From Terrimesophilobacter sp963702165 (lineage in GTDB: Bacteria; Actinomycetota; Actinomycetes; Actinomycetales; Microbacteriaceae): 64,000 bases of DNA. Position numbers and translations under genes: made by a program. The DNA lies in NCBI GenBank assembly GCA_963702165.1, contig OY969722.1:248001-312000 (forward strand). The letters run 5' to 3'. Positions 42,270 through 51,063 of the stretch are shown one piece after another. The stretch's first letter is position 1. Every line of letters starts with the position of its first letter. Below the pieces are notes generated by a model. The model saw nothing but the letters and a program-made list of their open reading frames with translations, was not told the origin of the DNA and did no database searches.

Positions 42270-43031
42270 ATGACGACCAACCAGCCCGTGCTCGAAGTGC
42301 AGGATCTGAGCCTTCAGATCGGCGGCGCGCGCATCCTCACGGATGTGAACCTGTCGGTGGCGAAAGGCGAGATGCTCGGTGTTATCGGCCCCAACGGGGC
42401 CGGTAAGACCACCTTGTTCAACCTGATCTCAGGCGTCCTGAATCCGACAGGCGGCACCATTCGCCTCGAGGGCAAGGACGTGAGCAAGGACCAGATCTTC
42501 ACGAGAGCACGGGCTGGTCTTGGTCGCACCTTCCAGACCTCCAGCCTGTTCAACGGACTGTCGGCCCTGGAGAACGTCCGTCTCGCGGCGCAGGCCAAGC
42601 TCGGCGGCAGCCTGTCGCTGACCCGGTTCCCCCGCAAGGGCGACCAGGCCACCGCGATCGCCGAGGAGAAGCTCGAGGAAGTCGGGCTCGCGCACCACGC
42701 GGCAACCGACGCCGGCGTGCTCTCCCACGGCGACAAGCGCAAGCTCGAGATCGCGATGCTGCTGGCCACCGAGCCCAGCGTCATCCTGCTCGACGAGCCG
42801 ATGGCGGGCGTCGCATCCGGTGACGTTCCCGGGCTCACCGAAGTCATCCGCAACCTGCACCGCGGGCACGGACGCACGGTGCTCATGGTCGAACACCACA
42901 TCGAGGTCGTCCTCGGCCTGGTCGACCGTGTCGCCGTCATGCACCATGGACAACTGCTCGTCGTTGACACTCCGGAGGCCGTGATGGCCAACCCGGCAGT
43001 GCAGAGCGCCTACCTCGGGGAGAGCGTGTGA
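42270..43031 (+). CDS. livG: ABC transporter ATP-binding protein (LivG-type)
   Basis: A 253-residue nucleotide-binding subunit: Walker A GPNGAGKTTLF (about 38-48), the LivG-specific GLGRTFQTSSLFNGLSALEN, signature region VLSHGDKRKLEIAMLL (LSHGD in place of LSGGQ), Walker B VILLDEPMAGV, and switch His in VEHHIEVV. Works with LivF as a heterodimer on LivHM. Overlaps livF by GTGA. Confidence 0.93.
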   Translation: MTTNQPVLEVQDLSLQIGGARILTDVNLSVAKGEMLGVIGPNGAGKTTLFNLISGVLNPTGGTIRLEGKDVSKDQIFTRARAGLGRTFQTSSLFNGLSALENVRLAAQAKLGGSLSLTRFPRKGDQATAIAEEKLEEVGLAHHAATDAGVLSHGDKRKLEIAMLLATEPSVILLDEPMAGVASGDVPGLTEVIRNLHRGHGRTVLMVEHHIEVVLGLVDRVAVMHHGQLLVVDTPEAVMANPAVQSAYLGESV

Positions 43032-43801
43032 ACGCCCCAGCACCATCCGACTCGATCCTCACCGTCCGCAATCTGAGCGCCAAGGTGGCCGGGCAGCAGG
43101 TCGTCGAGGACGTCAGCTTCGACGTTCCGGCAACCGGCGTCACGGCCCTGCTCGGTCGCAATGGTGTCGGCAAGACCAGCACCATCAAGGGCATCCTCGG
43201 CCTGATCGAGCGCAAGGGCGAGATGACGTTCGCCGGCGAGCGGATCGAACGGCTGCGCACCCACAAGATCGTGCAGCGCGGCATCGGCTATGTCCCAGAG
43301 GACCGCGAGGTGTTCAGCAAGCTCAGCGTCGCCGAAAACCTGCGTCTCGCCGAGCGCACCGGCAAGCCACGCCGCGAGCTGGTCGACGACCTGTTCCCGG
43401 ACCTCGTGGAGCGGGCGGCGCAGAAGGCGGGAACGCTCTCCGGCGGCCAGCAGCAGATGCTGTCGCTCGGCCGCGCACTGATCAACGAGAACCGGCTGCT
43501 GCTCGTCGATGAGCCGACCAAGGGGCTCGCGCCGATCATCGTCTCCCAGGTCGCGGATGCGCTCGCCGAGGCAGCGAAGACCGTCCCGATCCTGCTGGTC
43601 GAGCAGAACCTGCAGGTCGTGCGCCAGCTCGCCGAGGACGTCATCGTGCTCGATGGCGGCCGTGTGGTCTACACCGGCAAGGCGCGGACGCTTCTCGATG
43701 ACGAGGCACTCATTCACCGATTCCTCGGAGTGAGCGGTGGCGACAGCCACCCGGCGCCGAGCGTAGCGAGCGCGACCAGCGCTCAGGAGGAGCGCGCATG
43801 A
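43028..43801 (+). CDS. livF: ABC transporter ATP-binding protein (LivF-type)
   Basis: A 257-residue subunit: Walker A GRNGVGKTSTIKG, RGIGYVPEDREVFSKLSVAENL (LivF style), signature GTLSGGQQQMLSLGRALI, Walker B LLVDEPTKGLAPI, and VEQNLQVVRQLAEDV. Starts at GTG 43028 inside the livG stop and ends in ATGA overlap with livH. Partner of LivG. Confidence 0.93.
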   Translation: MNAPAPSDSILTVRNLSAKVAGQQVVEDVSFDVPATGVTALLGRNGVGKTSTIKGILGLIERKGEMTFAGERIERLRTHKIVQRGIGYVPEDREVFSKLSVAENLRLAERTGKPRRELVDDLFPDLVERAAQKAGTLSGGQQQMLSLGRALINENRLLLVDEPTKGLAPIIVSQVADALAEAAKTVPILLVEQNLQVVRQLAEDVIVLDGGRVVYTGKARTLLDDEALIHRFLGVSGGDSHPAPSVASATSAQEERA

Positions 43802-44670
43802 GCACCGTAGTTCTGCTGCTCATCACCGGGCTCGGGCTCGGTGCACTGTACTTCCTCGTCGCATCCGGGCTCTCCCTGATCTACGGGCTGATGGACGTGC
43901 TGAACTTCGCGCACGGGTCGTTCCTGACCCTCGGCGCGTTCGCGGGCTGGGAGTTCGCCCGCCGGTTCGGGGCCGACAGCTGGGGGACATTCCTGCTCTC
44001 GCTGCTTGTTGGCGCAGCGGTCGGCGCGATCTTCGCAGTCCTCACGGAGCTGCTTCTGATTCGAAAACTGTACGAGAGACTGATCGAGCAAGTGCTCGTG
44101 ACGGTCGGTCTCGCACTGGCAACTGTCGCGCTGTACGAGGGCATCTGGGGCCAGGACCCCATCTACCTCACCGCGCCGGAGTGGATGGGCGGCAAGACCG
44201 AAATCCTCGGTGCGTCCATCCCGAACGACCGCTTCCTGTACATCGCTGCGGCAGTCATCGTGCTCATCGCCATCGTGCTGTTCCTGAAGTTCACACGCTT
44301 CGGGCTCATCATCCGCGCCGGCGTGGAGAACCGCTCCATGGTGACCGCGCTCGGCATCGATGTCCGCTCGGCGTTCACGCTCGTGTTCGCCATCGGCGGC
44401 GCCGCAGCCGGAATCGGCGGAGTGCTGGCCTCGCACTACAACGGGTATGTGTCGCCGTACATCGGCGGTTCGCTGCTGATCTTCGCGTTCATCGTCACGG
44501 TCATCGGCGGGCTCGGCTCGCTCAGCGGCGCGGCGATCGCCTCCGCGGTGGTCGCGGTGCTGCAGCAGTTCGCCAACTACCACTGGGGCATCGGTGACCT
44601 CGTGGTCGTGCTGCTGCTTGCGGCAGTGCTGCTCCTCCGCCCGTCCGGACTTCTCGGGAGCAAGGCATGA
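43798..44670 (+). CDS. livH: Branched-chain-type ABC permease (LivH)
   Basis: A 290-residue membrane permease with about eight helices and the family start GLGLGALYFLVASGLSLIYG, LMDVLNFAHGSFLTLGAFAG, and the cytoplasmic coupling loop RAGVENRSMVTALGIDVRSA. Forms the channel with LivM. 4-nt overlaps on both sides. Confidence 0.92.
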   Translation: MSTVVLLLITGLGLGALYFLVASGLSLIYGLMDVLNFAHGSFLTLGAFAGWEFARRFGADSWGTFLLSLLVGAAVGAIFAVLTELLLIRKLYERLIEQVLVTVGLALATVALYEGIWGQDPIYLTAPEWMGGKTEILGASIPNDRFLYIAAAVIVLIAIVLFLKFTRFGLIIRAGVENRSMVTALGIDVRSAFTLVFAIGGAAAGIGGVLASHYNGYVSPYIGGSLLIFAFIVTVIGGLGSLSGAAIASAVVAVLQQFANYHWGIGDLVVVLLLAAVLLLRPSGLLGSKA

Positions 44671-45779
44671 GCATCGCAACACAGACAACCAAGAAGCCGT
44701 CGGTGATGGACCTCCTCACCCGCCCGGCTGTCAAGTGGGTGCTCGGGGCGCTGCTCGTCGGCTTCCTCGCGCTGCTGCCGATGCTGAACCTCAGCATCCC
44801 TGGCGTGCTGCCAGGCGCGACCTACACGCCGGGCACACTGCAGCTCCTCGCGTTCACGATGCTGATCGCCGGTCTCGCGCTCAGCTACCACCTGATCTTC
44901 GGGGTCGCGGGACTGCTCTCGTTCGGCCATGCGCTCTACTTCGCGGCCGGCGCGTATGGCCTCGGGATCGTGCTGCGCCGGTTCGAGATGGAGCTGATCC
45001 CGGCGATCGTGATCACACTGGTGGTCGGCCTCCTGATCGCAGGCATCGTCGGCGCGGTCAGCCTGCGGGTCACCGGGATCGGGTTCGCCATGGTCACCCT
45101 CGCGTTCGCGCAGGCGGGCTCGGTGCTGGTGCGCCGCAACGCCGATTGGACCGGCGGCGACGAGGGACTCGCGCTCGACACGACGCACATCCCGGATGAA
45201 CTGGTTGGCGTCCTCAACACGCGCAACCTGTACTGGGTCTGCCTCGCCGTGCTGGTGCTCGTGTTCCTCGTGACCAGCTGGTTCGAGAAGTCCCGGGCCG
45301 GCCACGTCGTGGCGGCGACGCGCGAGAATGAGCTGCGGGTTCGTGTCATCGGCATCCGACCGTACTTCGTGAAGCTGCTCACCTTCATCGTTGCTGGGGT
45401 GCTCGCCACCATCGTCGGCATGGCCTACCTGCTGCTGCAGTCGAGCGCGACGCAGAAGATCATCACGGCAGACTTCACCCTGACCCTGCTCGTCATCGTC
45501 GTGCTCGGCGGCGTCGGCTACCGCTGGGGCGCCGTCATCGGTGGTGTGGTCTACACGCTGCTCGACCAGCGACTCACCGTGCTTGCCGGCTCGGAGGCGA
45601 TTGCAGGTCTTCCCGACTTCCTTCGCATCCCCCTTTCGGAACCACTGTTCATTCTGGGAACGTTGTTCATCCTGGTCGTTCTGTTCCTGCCGGGCGGCAT
45701 CGCCGGACTGGCGAAGCGCGTCACGCGGGGGCGGTCGAACGTCCGGGCTGAGAGAGATGTCCTGGAGGAGGTCGTGTGA
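44667..45779 (+). CDS. livM: Branched-chain-type ABC permease (LivM)
   Basis: A 370-residue permease: ALSYHLIFGVAGLLSFGHAL, FAAGAYGLG, GAVSLRVTGIGFAMVTLAFA, and the coupling loop ATRENELRVRVIGIRPYFVK, then VVLGGVGYRWGAVIGGVVYT. About 10 helices. The Liv family also imports aromatic and aliphatic acids and urea, so the linked catabolic genes are a better guide to substrate than the family name. GTGA overlap with the ligase gene. Confidence 0.92.
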   Translation: MSIATQTTKKPSVMDLLTRPAVKWVLGALLVGFLALLPMLNLSIPGVLPGATYTPGTLQLLAFTMLIAGLALSYHLIFGVAGLLSFGHALYFAAGAYGLGIVLRRFEMELIPAIVITLVVGLLIAGIVGAVSLRVTGIGFAMVTLAFAQAGSVLVRRNADWTGGDEGLALDTTHIPDELVGVLNTRNLYWVCLAVLVLVFLVTSWFEKSRAGHVVAATRENELRVRVIGIRPYFVKLLTFIVAGVLATIVGMAYLLLQSSATQKIITADFTLTLLVIVVLGGVGYRWGAVIGGVVYTLLDQRLTVLAGSEAIAGLPDFLRIPLSEPLFILGTLFILVVLFLPGGIAGLAKRVTRGRSNVRAERDVLEEVV

Positions 45780-47341
45780 ACGACGGGCTGCACACGCTCG
45801 GCCGGTGGACCCGTGACCGTGCGGTCGCGACGCCGGACCGGGTCGCGGTAGACGACCGCGGCGTCGTCGTGACCTACCGCGACCTTGACGAGCGCGCGAG
45901 CAATCTCGCGGCCGCTCTGCTCGAGCGCGGGTACGGCGTCGGCGACCGCATCGCGACGATCACCGGCAACAGCGCCGACCATGTCGTGCTGTTCTTCGCG
46001 TGTGCGAAGGCCGGCATCATCCTGGCACCGCTGTCCTGGCGGTTGTCCCCGCGCGAGCTCGCCCAGCAGCTGGAGATCGCGGACCCGGCACTGCTGCTGG
46101 TCGAGGAAGAGTTCCTCACCCTCGCCGCGGCGACAACCAAGCGGCTCGTGTCGCAGCCGGCCGTTGAGGCGCTCGGCGGCAGCGGAATCGAGGCGAGCGT
46201 CCCGCATCCGGTGCGCAGCAACCCGACCGAGCTTCCGGAACAGCGCGCGGTGCGCGACGACGACGGCCTGCTTGTCATCTTCACGTCCGGTACGCAGGGG
46301 CCGGCCAGAGGCGCCATCCTCACGCACGCCAACTGCTTCTGGACCAACCTCGCCTTCTCGCGCACGGTCGAGATCACCAGCCGTGACACCGTGCTCGCGG
46401 TCATGCCCCAGTACCACGTCGGTGGCTGGAACGTTCAGCCGCTGCTCGCCTGGTGGGTGGGCGCGACGGTCGTGCTCGAGCGCACTTTCGACCCAGGCCG
46501 CGTGCTCCAGCTCATCCAGGACCGCAGGATCACCACCATGATGGGCGTCCCCGCGAACTACCTGTTCCTGGCCGAGCACCCGTCCTTCCGGGGCACCGAC
46601 TTCTCCAGCCTTCGGCACGCGGTCGTCGGCGGGGCACCGATGCCGGAGCCGCTGCTGCGCACCTGGCACTCGCGTGGCGTCGCGCTGACCCAGGGCTACG
46701 GACTGACCGAGGCGAGCCCGAATGTGCTGTGCCTGCCCGACGAGGACGCCCGCACCAAGATCGGTCTCGCGGGCAAGCCGTACCCGCACGTCGAGGTCGC
46801 CGTGGCGGATGCGATCACGGGCGAGATCCTCGACGGCGAAGCCACGGGGGAGCTGCTCGTCACCGGCCCCAGCGTCTTCCCCGGCTACTTCCGCGACCCG
46901 GAGAGCACCGCTCGCGCACTGCACGGCGGCTGGCTGCACACCGGTGACCTGGTTCGCCGCGACTCCGATGGCTACTACCAGGTCGTCGATCGCATCTCCG
47001 ACATCTTCATCTCCGGTGGCGAGAGCATCTCGCCCGCCGAGGTCGAGAGCGTGCTCGCCGGACACCAGGCGGTCGCCGACGTCGCGGTCGTCGGTGTCCC
47101 GGATGCCCGGTGGGGCGAGGTGGGCATCGCGCATGTGGTGGTTCGCCCGGGTAATGCAACCGACGAGCAGGATCTGCTGGCGTTCTGCGCTCGCGACCTG
47201 GCCGCGTTCAAGGTGCCCAAGCACGTCCGGTTCGTGTCGTCCATCCCACGCTCGAGCGGCAACAAGGTGCTGCGGCGTGCGCTGGTCGACGCGTACCTGG
47301 CCGAGCAGGCGAGCGAGCACACGTTCGGCGGGCAGCGATGA
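45776..47341 (+). CDS. AMP-forming acyl-CoA ligase
   Basis: A 521-residue ANL-superfamily ligase that activates a carboxylic acid with ATP and CoA. Motifs: VIFTSGTQGPARGAIL (P-loop, with Arg in place of the usual Lys), MPQYHVGGWNVQPL, GYGLTEASPN, TGDLVRRDSDGYYQVVDRIS, hinge ISGGESISPAEVE, and catalytic Lys in SGNKVLRRAL near the C-terminus. The acid is unknown; genomic context suggests a short 3-hydroxy or 3-oxo acid or a branched acid. Confidence 0.87.
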   Translation: MNDGLHTLGRWTRDRAVATPDRVAVDDRGVVVTYRDLDERASNLAAALLERGYGVGDRIATITGNSADHVVLFFACAKAGIILAPLSWRLSPRELAQQLEIADPALLLVEEEFLTLAAATTKRLVSQPAVEALGGSGIEASVPHPVRSNPTELPEQRAVRDDDGLLVIFTSGTQGPARGAILTHANCFWTNLAFSRTVEITSRDTVLAVMPQYHVGGWNVQPLLAWWVGATVVLERTFDPGRVLQLIQDRRITTMMGVPANYLFLAEHPSFRGTDFSSLRHAVVGGAPMPEPLLRTWHSRGVALTQGYGLTEASPNVLCLPDEDARTKIGLAGKPYPHVEVAVADAITGEILDGEATGELLVTGPSVFPGYFRDPESTARALHGGWLHTGDLVRRDSDGYYQVVDRISDIFISGGESISPAEVESVLAGHQAVADVAVVGVPDARWGEVGIAHVVVRPGNATDEQDLLAFCARDLAAFKVPKHVRFVSSIPRSSGNKVLRRALVDAYLAEQASEHTFGGQR

Positions 47342-47991
47342 CTGATGCGCCACGCACCGAACGGGGCAACAGGACCCGTGCCAAGCTGCTCGTCGCAGCC
47401 GAGAAGGTGTTCTCAGAGTGCGGTTACCACGAGGCATCGATCGTGCGCATCACCGAAGCCGCCGGGGTGGCCCAAGGCACCTTCTACCTGTACTTCGGCA
47501 GCAAGCTGGAGATCTTCGACGAGCTGGTCGACGACCTCAACCGCAGGGTCAGGCACGCGATGCGCGACGCGATGGAGGGGGCACCGTCCCGCCTCGAAGC
47601 CGAGCGCGCCGGCTACCACGGCTTCTTCCAGTTCACCGCAGAGCATCCGGCGCTGTACCGCATCGTGCGCGAAGCGGAATCGGTGTCGCCGAAGGCGCTT
47701 CGCATGCACTACACGCGAATCGTCGCTGGCTACATCGAGGGCCTGCGCGAGGCGAAGGGCAACGGAGAGATCGGCGACGTCGACCCTGCAGTCGTCGCCT
47801 GGATTCTGATGGGCATCGGCGAGATGGTCGGCATGCGCTGGGTGCTCTGGGGCGAGGACGGAGCCGCCGGCGCGGACAACGATCCCACCGCGAGCGGCAC
47901 CTCGCGCGTCCCTGACCACGTGTTCGAGGAGATGATGAGCTTCATCCAGCGGGGCCTCGGCGCCCCAGAGCAAGGAAAGGGACAAGCATGA
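47338..47991 (+). CDS. TetR/AcrR-family regulator
   Basis: A 217-residue repressor-type protein. The N-terminal helix-turn-helix reads RAKLLVAAEKVFSECGYHEA, ITEAAGVAQGTFYLYFGSK (about 13-57). The C-terminal ligand domain is helical and ends with a variable tail. It is embedded in the catabolic operon with ATGA overlaps on both sides and probably controls it from the thiolase/binding-protein intergenic region, with a CoA thioester or free acid as ligand. Confidence 0.9.
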   Translation: MTDAPRTERGNRTRAKLLVAAEKVFSECGYHEASIVRITEAAGVAQGTFYLYFGSKLEIFDELVDDLNRRVRHAMRDAMEGAPSRLEAERAGYHGFFQFTAEHPALYRIVREAESVSPKALRMHYTRIVAGYIEGLREAKGNGEIGDVDPAVVAWILMGIGEMVGMRWVLWGEDGAAGADNDPTASGTSRVPDHVFEEMMSFIQRGLGAPEQGKGQA

Positions 47992-48734
47992 CGGACCTGA
48001 CCGGCCGAAGGGCCCTCGTCACGGGCGGCGCGAGCGGCATCGGAGCCGCGTGCGTGCACTCGCTCGCCCAGGCGGGAGCCCACGTCATCGTCGCCGACCT
48101 CGACGGCGATGCAGCGGCGACGGTCGCAGCCGAGGTGGGCGGCGAGGCATGGCAGGTCGACCTGAGCGACACGTCCGCACTCGCTGACCTCGACCTCGAC
48201 ATCGACGTGCTCGTCAACAACGCCGGGATCCAGCACGTCAGCCCCATCGAGGACTTCGACCCCGCCCGGTTCAACCTGATCATGCGGCTCATGCTGGAAT
48301 CGCCGTTCCTGCTCATCCGGGCAGCGCTGCCGAAGATGTACGAGCGCGGCTGGGGCAGGGTCATCAACATCTCTTCCGTGCACGGCCTGCGCGCATCCGC
48401 CTTCAAGTCCGCCTATGTCGCCGCCAAGCACGGCCTGGAGGGGCTCTCCAAGGTGACCGCTCTCGAGGGCGGACCGCACGGCGTCACGAGCAACTGCGTG
48501 AACCCCGGTTACGTGCGCACCCCACTGGTCGAGAAGCAGATCGCCGACCAAGCGCGCGTGCATGGCATCCCGGAGTCCGAAGTGGTCGAGAAGATCATGC
48601 TCACCGAAAGCGCGATCAAGCGATTGCTCGAGCCCGGCGAGGTCGCCGACCTCGTGCGCTGGCTGTCCGGCGACACCGCCCAGATGGTCACCGGTGCTTC
48701 GTACACCATGGACGGCGGATGGAGCTCCCGATGA
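47988..48734 (+). CDS. Short-chain dehydrogenase, 3-hydroxybutyrate dehydrogenase type
   Basis: A 248-residue SDR: cofactor motif VTGGASGIGAACVHSL (about 10-25), Asp in VADLDGDA (NAD+ preference), NNAGIQHVSPIEDF, catalytic Ser in NISSVHGLRASAFKSAY and YVAAKHGLEG Tyr/Lys. The segments NNAGIQHV, SVHGL, AFKSAYVAAKHG, VNPGYVRTPLVEKQI are characteristic of D-3-hydroxybutyrate dehydrogenase. Product acetoacetate would be activated by the CoA-transferase encoded three genes on. Confidence 0.87.
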   Translation: MTDLTGRRALVTGGASGIGAACVHSLAQAGAHVIVADLDGDAAATVAAEVGGEAWQVDLSDTSALADLDLDIDVLVNNAGIQHVSPIEDFDPARFNLIMRLMLESPFLLIRAALPKMYERGWGRVINISSVHGLRASAFKSAYVAAKHGLEGLSKVTALEGGPHGVTSNCVNPGYVRTPLVEKQIADQARVHGIPESEVVEKIMLTESAIKRLLEPGEVADLVRWLSGDTAQMVTGASYTMDGGWSSR

Positions 48735-49633
48735 CAGCGCCGGACTACCGCGCCCGCATGATTCCGGTGCGCGGCGGAGAACTCGCGGTGGGCAGCTGGG
48801 GGCCGGAGGACGGACCGACCATCCTCGCGGTGCACGGCGTGACGGCGAGCCACATGACCTGGCCGTTCCTCAGCCAGGCGCTGCCCGGCGTGCGCATCAT
48901 CGCGCCAGACCTGCGCGGCCGCGGCCGCAGCAACCGGCTGCCTGGACCGTACGGAATGCCATCACACGCCGACGATCTGGCGGCGGTGCTCGACGCATTC
49001 GGGGTGGAGCGGGCGGTGGTCGTCGGACACTCCATGGGTGGATTCGCGTCAGTGGTGTTCGCCCACCGGCATCCGGAGCGCGTCGAGGAGCTCGTACTGG
49101 TCGACGGCGGGCTGCCGCTGACCGTGCCGGAGGGCATGTCCGATGCCGATTTCACCCGGGCGGTGCTCGGCCCGGCGCAGGAACGGCTGTCGATGACCTT
49201 CCCGACCCGCGCTGCCTACGTCGAATTCTGGAAAGACCATCCGGCGTTCGCCGACGACCTCAACGACGTTGTCCTCGACTACATCGACTACGACCTGGAC
49301 GGCAGCGAACCGGAGCTGCGTCCGTCGACCAGCTACCAGGCGGTCGCCGAGGACTCGGCCGAGCTGTCCGGCAGCGACTCGGTCATGTCGGCGCTGACCG
49401 GAATGACGCACGACGCGACCTTCCTGCGCGCACCCCGCGGACTCATGAACGCGGCTCCGCTGTACACGCACGAGCAGGTGGCAGGCTGGGCCCAGCGCTT
49501 CGGCCGGATCTCCACGCTGGAGGTCGACGATGTCAATCACTACACGATCGTGCTCGGAGGAAAGGGCGCCCGCGAAGTCGCGGCTGTGGTTCAGGATGCC
49601 CTCGCCCGGGCTGAGAAGAAAGCGGGAGTCTGA
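48731..49633 (+). CDS. Alpha/beta hydrolase
   Basis: A 300-residue hydrolase with oxyanion HGVTASHMTW (about 35), nucleophile elbow VVVGHSMGGFASVVF (Ser about 100), acid in the C-terminal half and His in DDVNHYTIVLGG (about 273). Starts at ATG 48731, overlapping the dehydrogenase stop. It may hydrolyse an ester of a hydroxyacid taken up by the Liv system; a second hydrolase gene closes the operon. Confidence 0.88.
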   Translation: MTAPDYRARMIPVRGGELAVGSWGPEDGPTILAVHGVTASHMTWPFLSQALPGVRIIAPDLRGRGRSNRLPGPYGMPSHADDLAAVLDAFGVERAVVVGHSMGGFASVVFAHRHPERVEELVLVDGGLPLTVPEGMSDADFTRAVLGPAQERLSMTFPTRAAYVEFWKDHPAFADDLNDVVLDYIDYDLDGSEPELRPSTSYQAVAEDSAELSGSDSVMSALTGMTHDATFLRAPRGLMNAAPLYTHEQVAGWAQRFGRISTLEVDDVNHYTIVLGGKGAREVAAVVQDALARAEKKAGV

Positions 49634-50416
49634 ATGACCGGAATCGACAAGAGGGTCGCCTCACCGGCCGAAGCGGTCGCCGACATCGCAGATGGCGCCA
49701 GCATCGCAGTCGGCGGGTTCGGCCTGAGCGGCAACCCGATGATCCTCATCGAGGCTCTACTCGAGCGGGGCTCGAAGGACCTTTCGATCGTCAGCAACAA
49801 CTGTGGCGTCGATGACTGGGGTCTTGGCATCCTGCTCGCCGCCCGACGCATCCGCAAGATGACCTCCTCGTACGTCGGCGAGAACAAGGAGTTCGAGCGG
49901 CAGTTCCTGTCGGGTGAGCTCGAACTGGAACTGACCCCGCAGGGCACTCTCGCCGAGAAGCTGCGCGCAGGCGGATCCGGGATCGCCGCATTCTTCACCC
50001 AGACCGGTGTTGGCACGCAGGTCGCAGAGGGCGGCTTGCCGCGCCTCTACGACGGCGACGGCGGCATCAAGGTGGCCTCACCCGAGAAGGAAGTGCGCAC
50101 CTTTACGGTGCGCGGCCGCGACCTCGAATTCGTGCTCGAGGATGCGATCACCACCGACTTCGCACTCGTGCACGCACTCAGGGGCGACCGGCACGGCAAC
50201 CTCGTGTTCAACAAGGCCGCACGCAACTTCTCACCGCTGGCGGCGATGGCGGGCAAGATCTGCATCGCTCAGGTCGAGGAACTGGTCGAACCGGGCGAGT
50301 TGGACCCGGATGCCGTGCACCTGCCAGGCATCTACGTGCACCGGGTGGTCGAGGTGGGAAGCGACATCGAGAAGCGCATCGAACGGCGCACCGTGACCGA
50401 GAAGGGCGGCAACTGA
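49634..50416 (+). CDS. scoA: 3-oxoacid (succinyl-CoA:acetoacetate-type) CoA-transferase subunit A
   Basis: A 260-residue class I CoA-transferase alpha subunit: DGASIAVGGFGLSGNPMILI (about 22-41), VSNNCGVDDWGLGILL, SYVGENKEFERQFLSGELEL, LTPQGTLAEKLRAGG and GVGTQVAEGG. With subunit B it moves CoA to acetoacetate or a similar acid. It starts at the codon after the hydrolase stop and shares one base with subunit B. Confidence 0.92.
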   Translation: MTGIDKRVASPAEAVADIADGASIAVGGFGLSGNPMILIEALLERGSKDLSIVSNNCGVDDWGLGILLAARRIRKMTSSYVGENKEFERQFLSGELELELTPQGTLAEKLRAGGSGIAAFFTQTGVGTQVAEGGLPRLYDGDGGIKVASPEKEVRTFTVRGRDLEFVLEDAITTDFALVHALRGDRHGNLVFNKAARNFSPLAAMAGKICIAQVEELVEPGELDPDAVHLPGIYVHRVVEVGSDIEKRIERRTVTEKGGN

Positions 50417-51063
50417 TGGCACTCACACGAGAGCAGATGGCGGCGCGGGCAGCGCTCGAGCTGGAGGACGGCGCCTACGTCAACCTGGGCATCGGCCTTC
50501 CCACGCTGGTCCCGAACTACGTTCCGGACGGCCTGACCGTCGTGCTGCAGTCGGAGAACGGCATTCTCGGCGTCGGGCCGTACCCGACAGAGGACAAGGT
50601 CGACCCCGACCTGATCAACGCAGGCAAGGAAACCGTCACGACCCTCCCCGGCACCGCGTTCTTCGACTCGGCCATGAGCTTCGGCATGATCCGCGGCGGC
50701 AAGATCGACGCCGCGATCCTCGGTGCGATGCAGGTATCGGTGAACGGCGACCTCGCCAACTGGATGATCCCAGGCAAGATGGTCAAGGGCCCCGGCGGCG
50801 CGATGGACCTGGTCCACGGCGCAGGCAAGCTCATCGTGCTCATGGAGCACGTCGCGAAGGACGGCTCGGCCAAGATCGTGAACGAGTGCTCCCTTCCCCT
50901 CACCGGCCGGGGTGTCGTCGACCGGATCATCACGGACCTGGCCGTCATCGATGTGACGCCCGATGGTCTCGTGCTCCAGGAACTCGCTCCCGGCGTGACC
51001 GTGGACGAGGTGCGTGCGGCAACCCAGCCGCCGCTCACCATCGGGAAGGAACTTGCCGCATGA
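50416..51063 (+). CDS. scoB: 3-oxoacid CoA-transferase subunit B
   Basis: A 215-residue beta subunit carrying the catalytic glutamate in LQSENGILGVGP (about 51), the N-terminal YVNLGIGLPTLVPNYVP, GGKIDAAILGAMQVSVNGDL and GKMVKGPGGAMDLV. The active site Glu forms the CoA thioester intermediate. Overlaps the last hydrolase gene of the operon by ATGA. Confidence 0.93.
   Translation: MALTREQMAARAALELEDGAYVNLGIGLPTLVPNYVPDGLTVVLQSENGILGVGPYPTEDKVDPDLINAGKETVTTLPGTAFFDSAMSFGMIRGGKIDAAILGAMQVSVNGDLANWMIPGKMVKGPGGAMDLVHGAGKLIVLMEHVAKDGSAKIVNECSLPLTGRGVVDRIITDLAVIDVTPDGLVLQELAPGVTVDEVRAATQPPLTIGKELAA

Noticed and set aside
43783..45305. Reverse open frames opposite the Liv permease genes
   Set aside because: Composition (Glu/Arg/His/Gln repeats) is that of antisense permease DNA; the plus-strand genes overlap properly.
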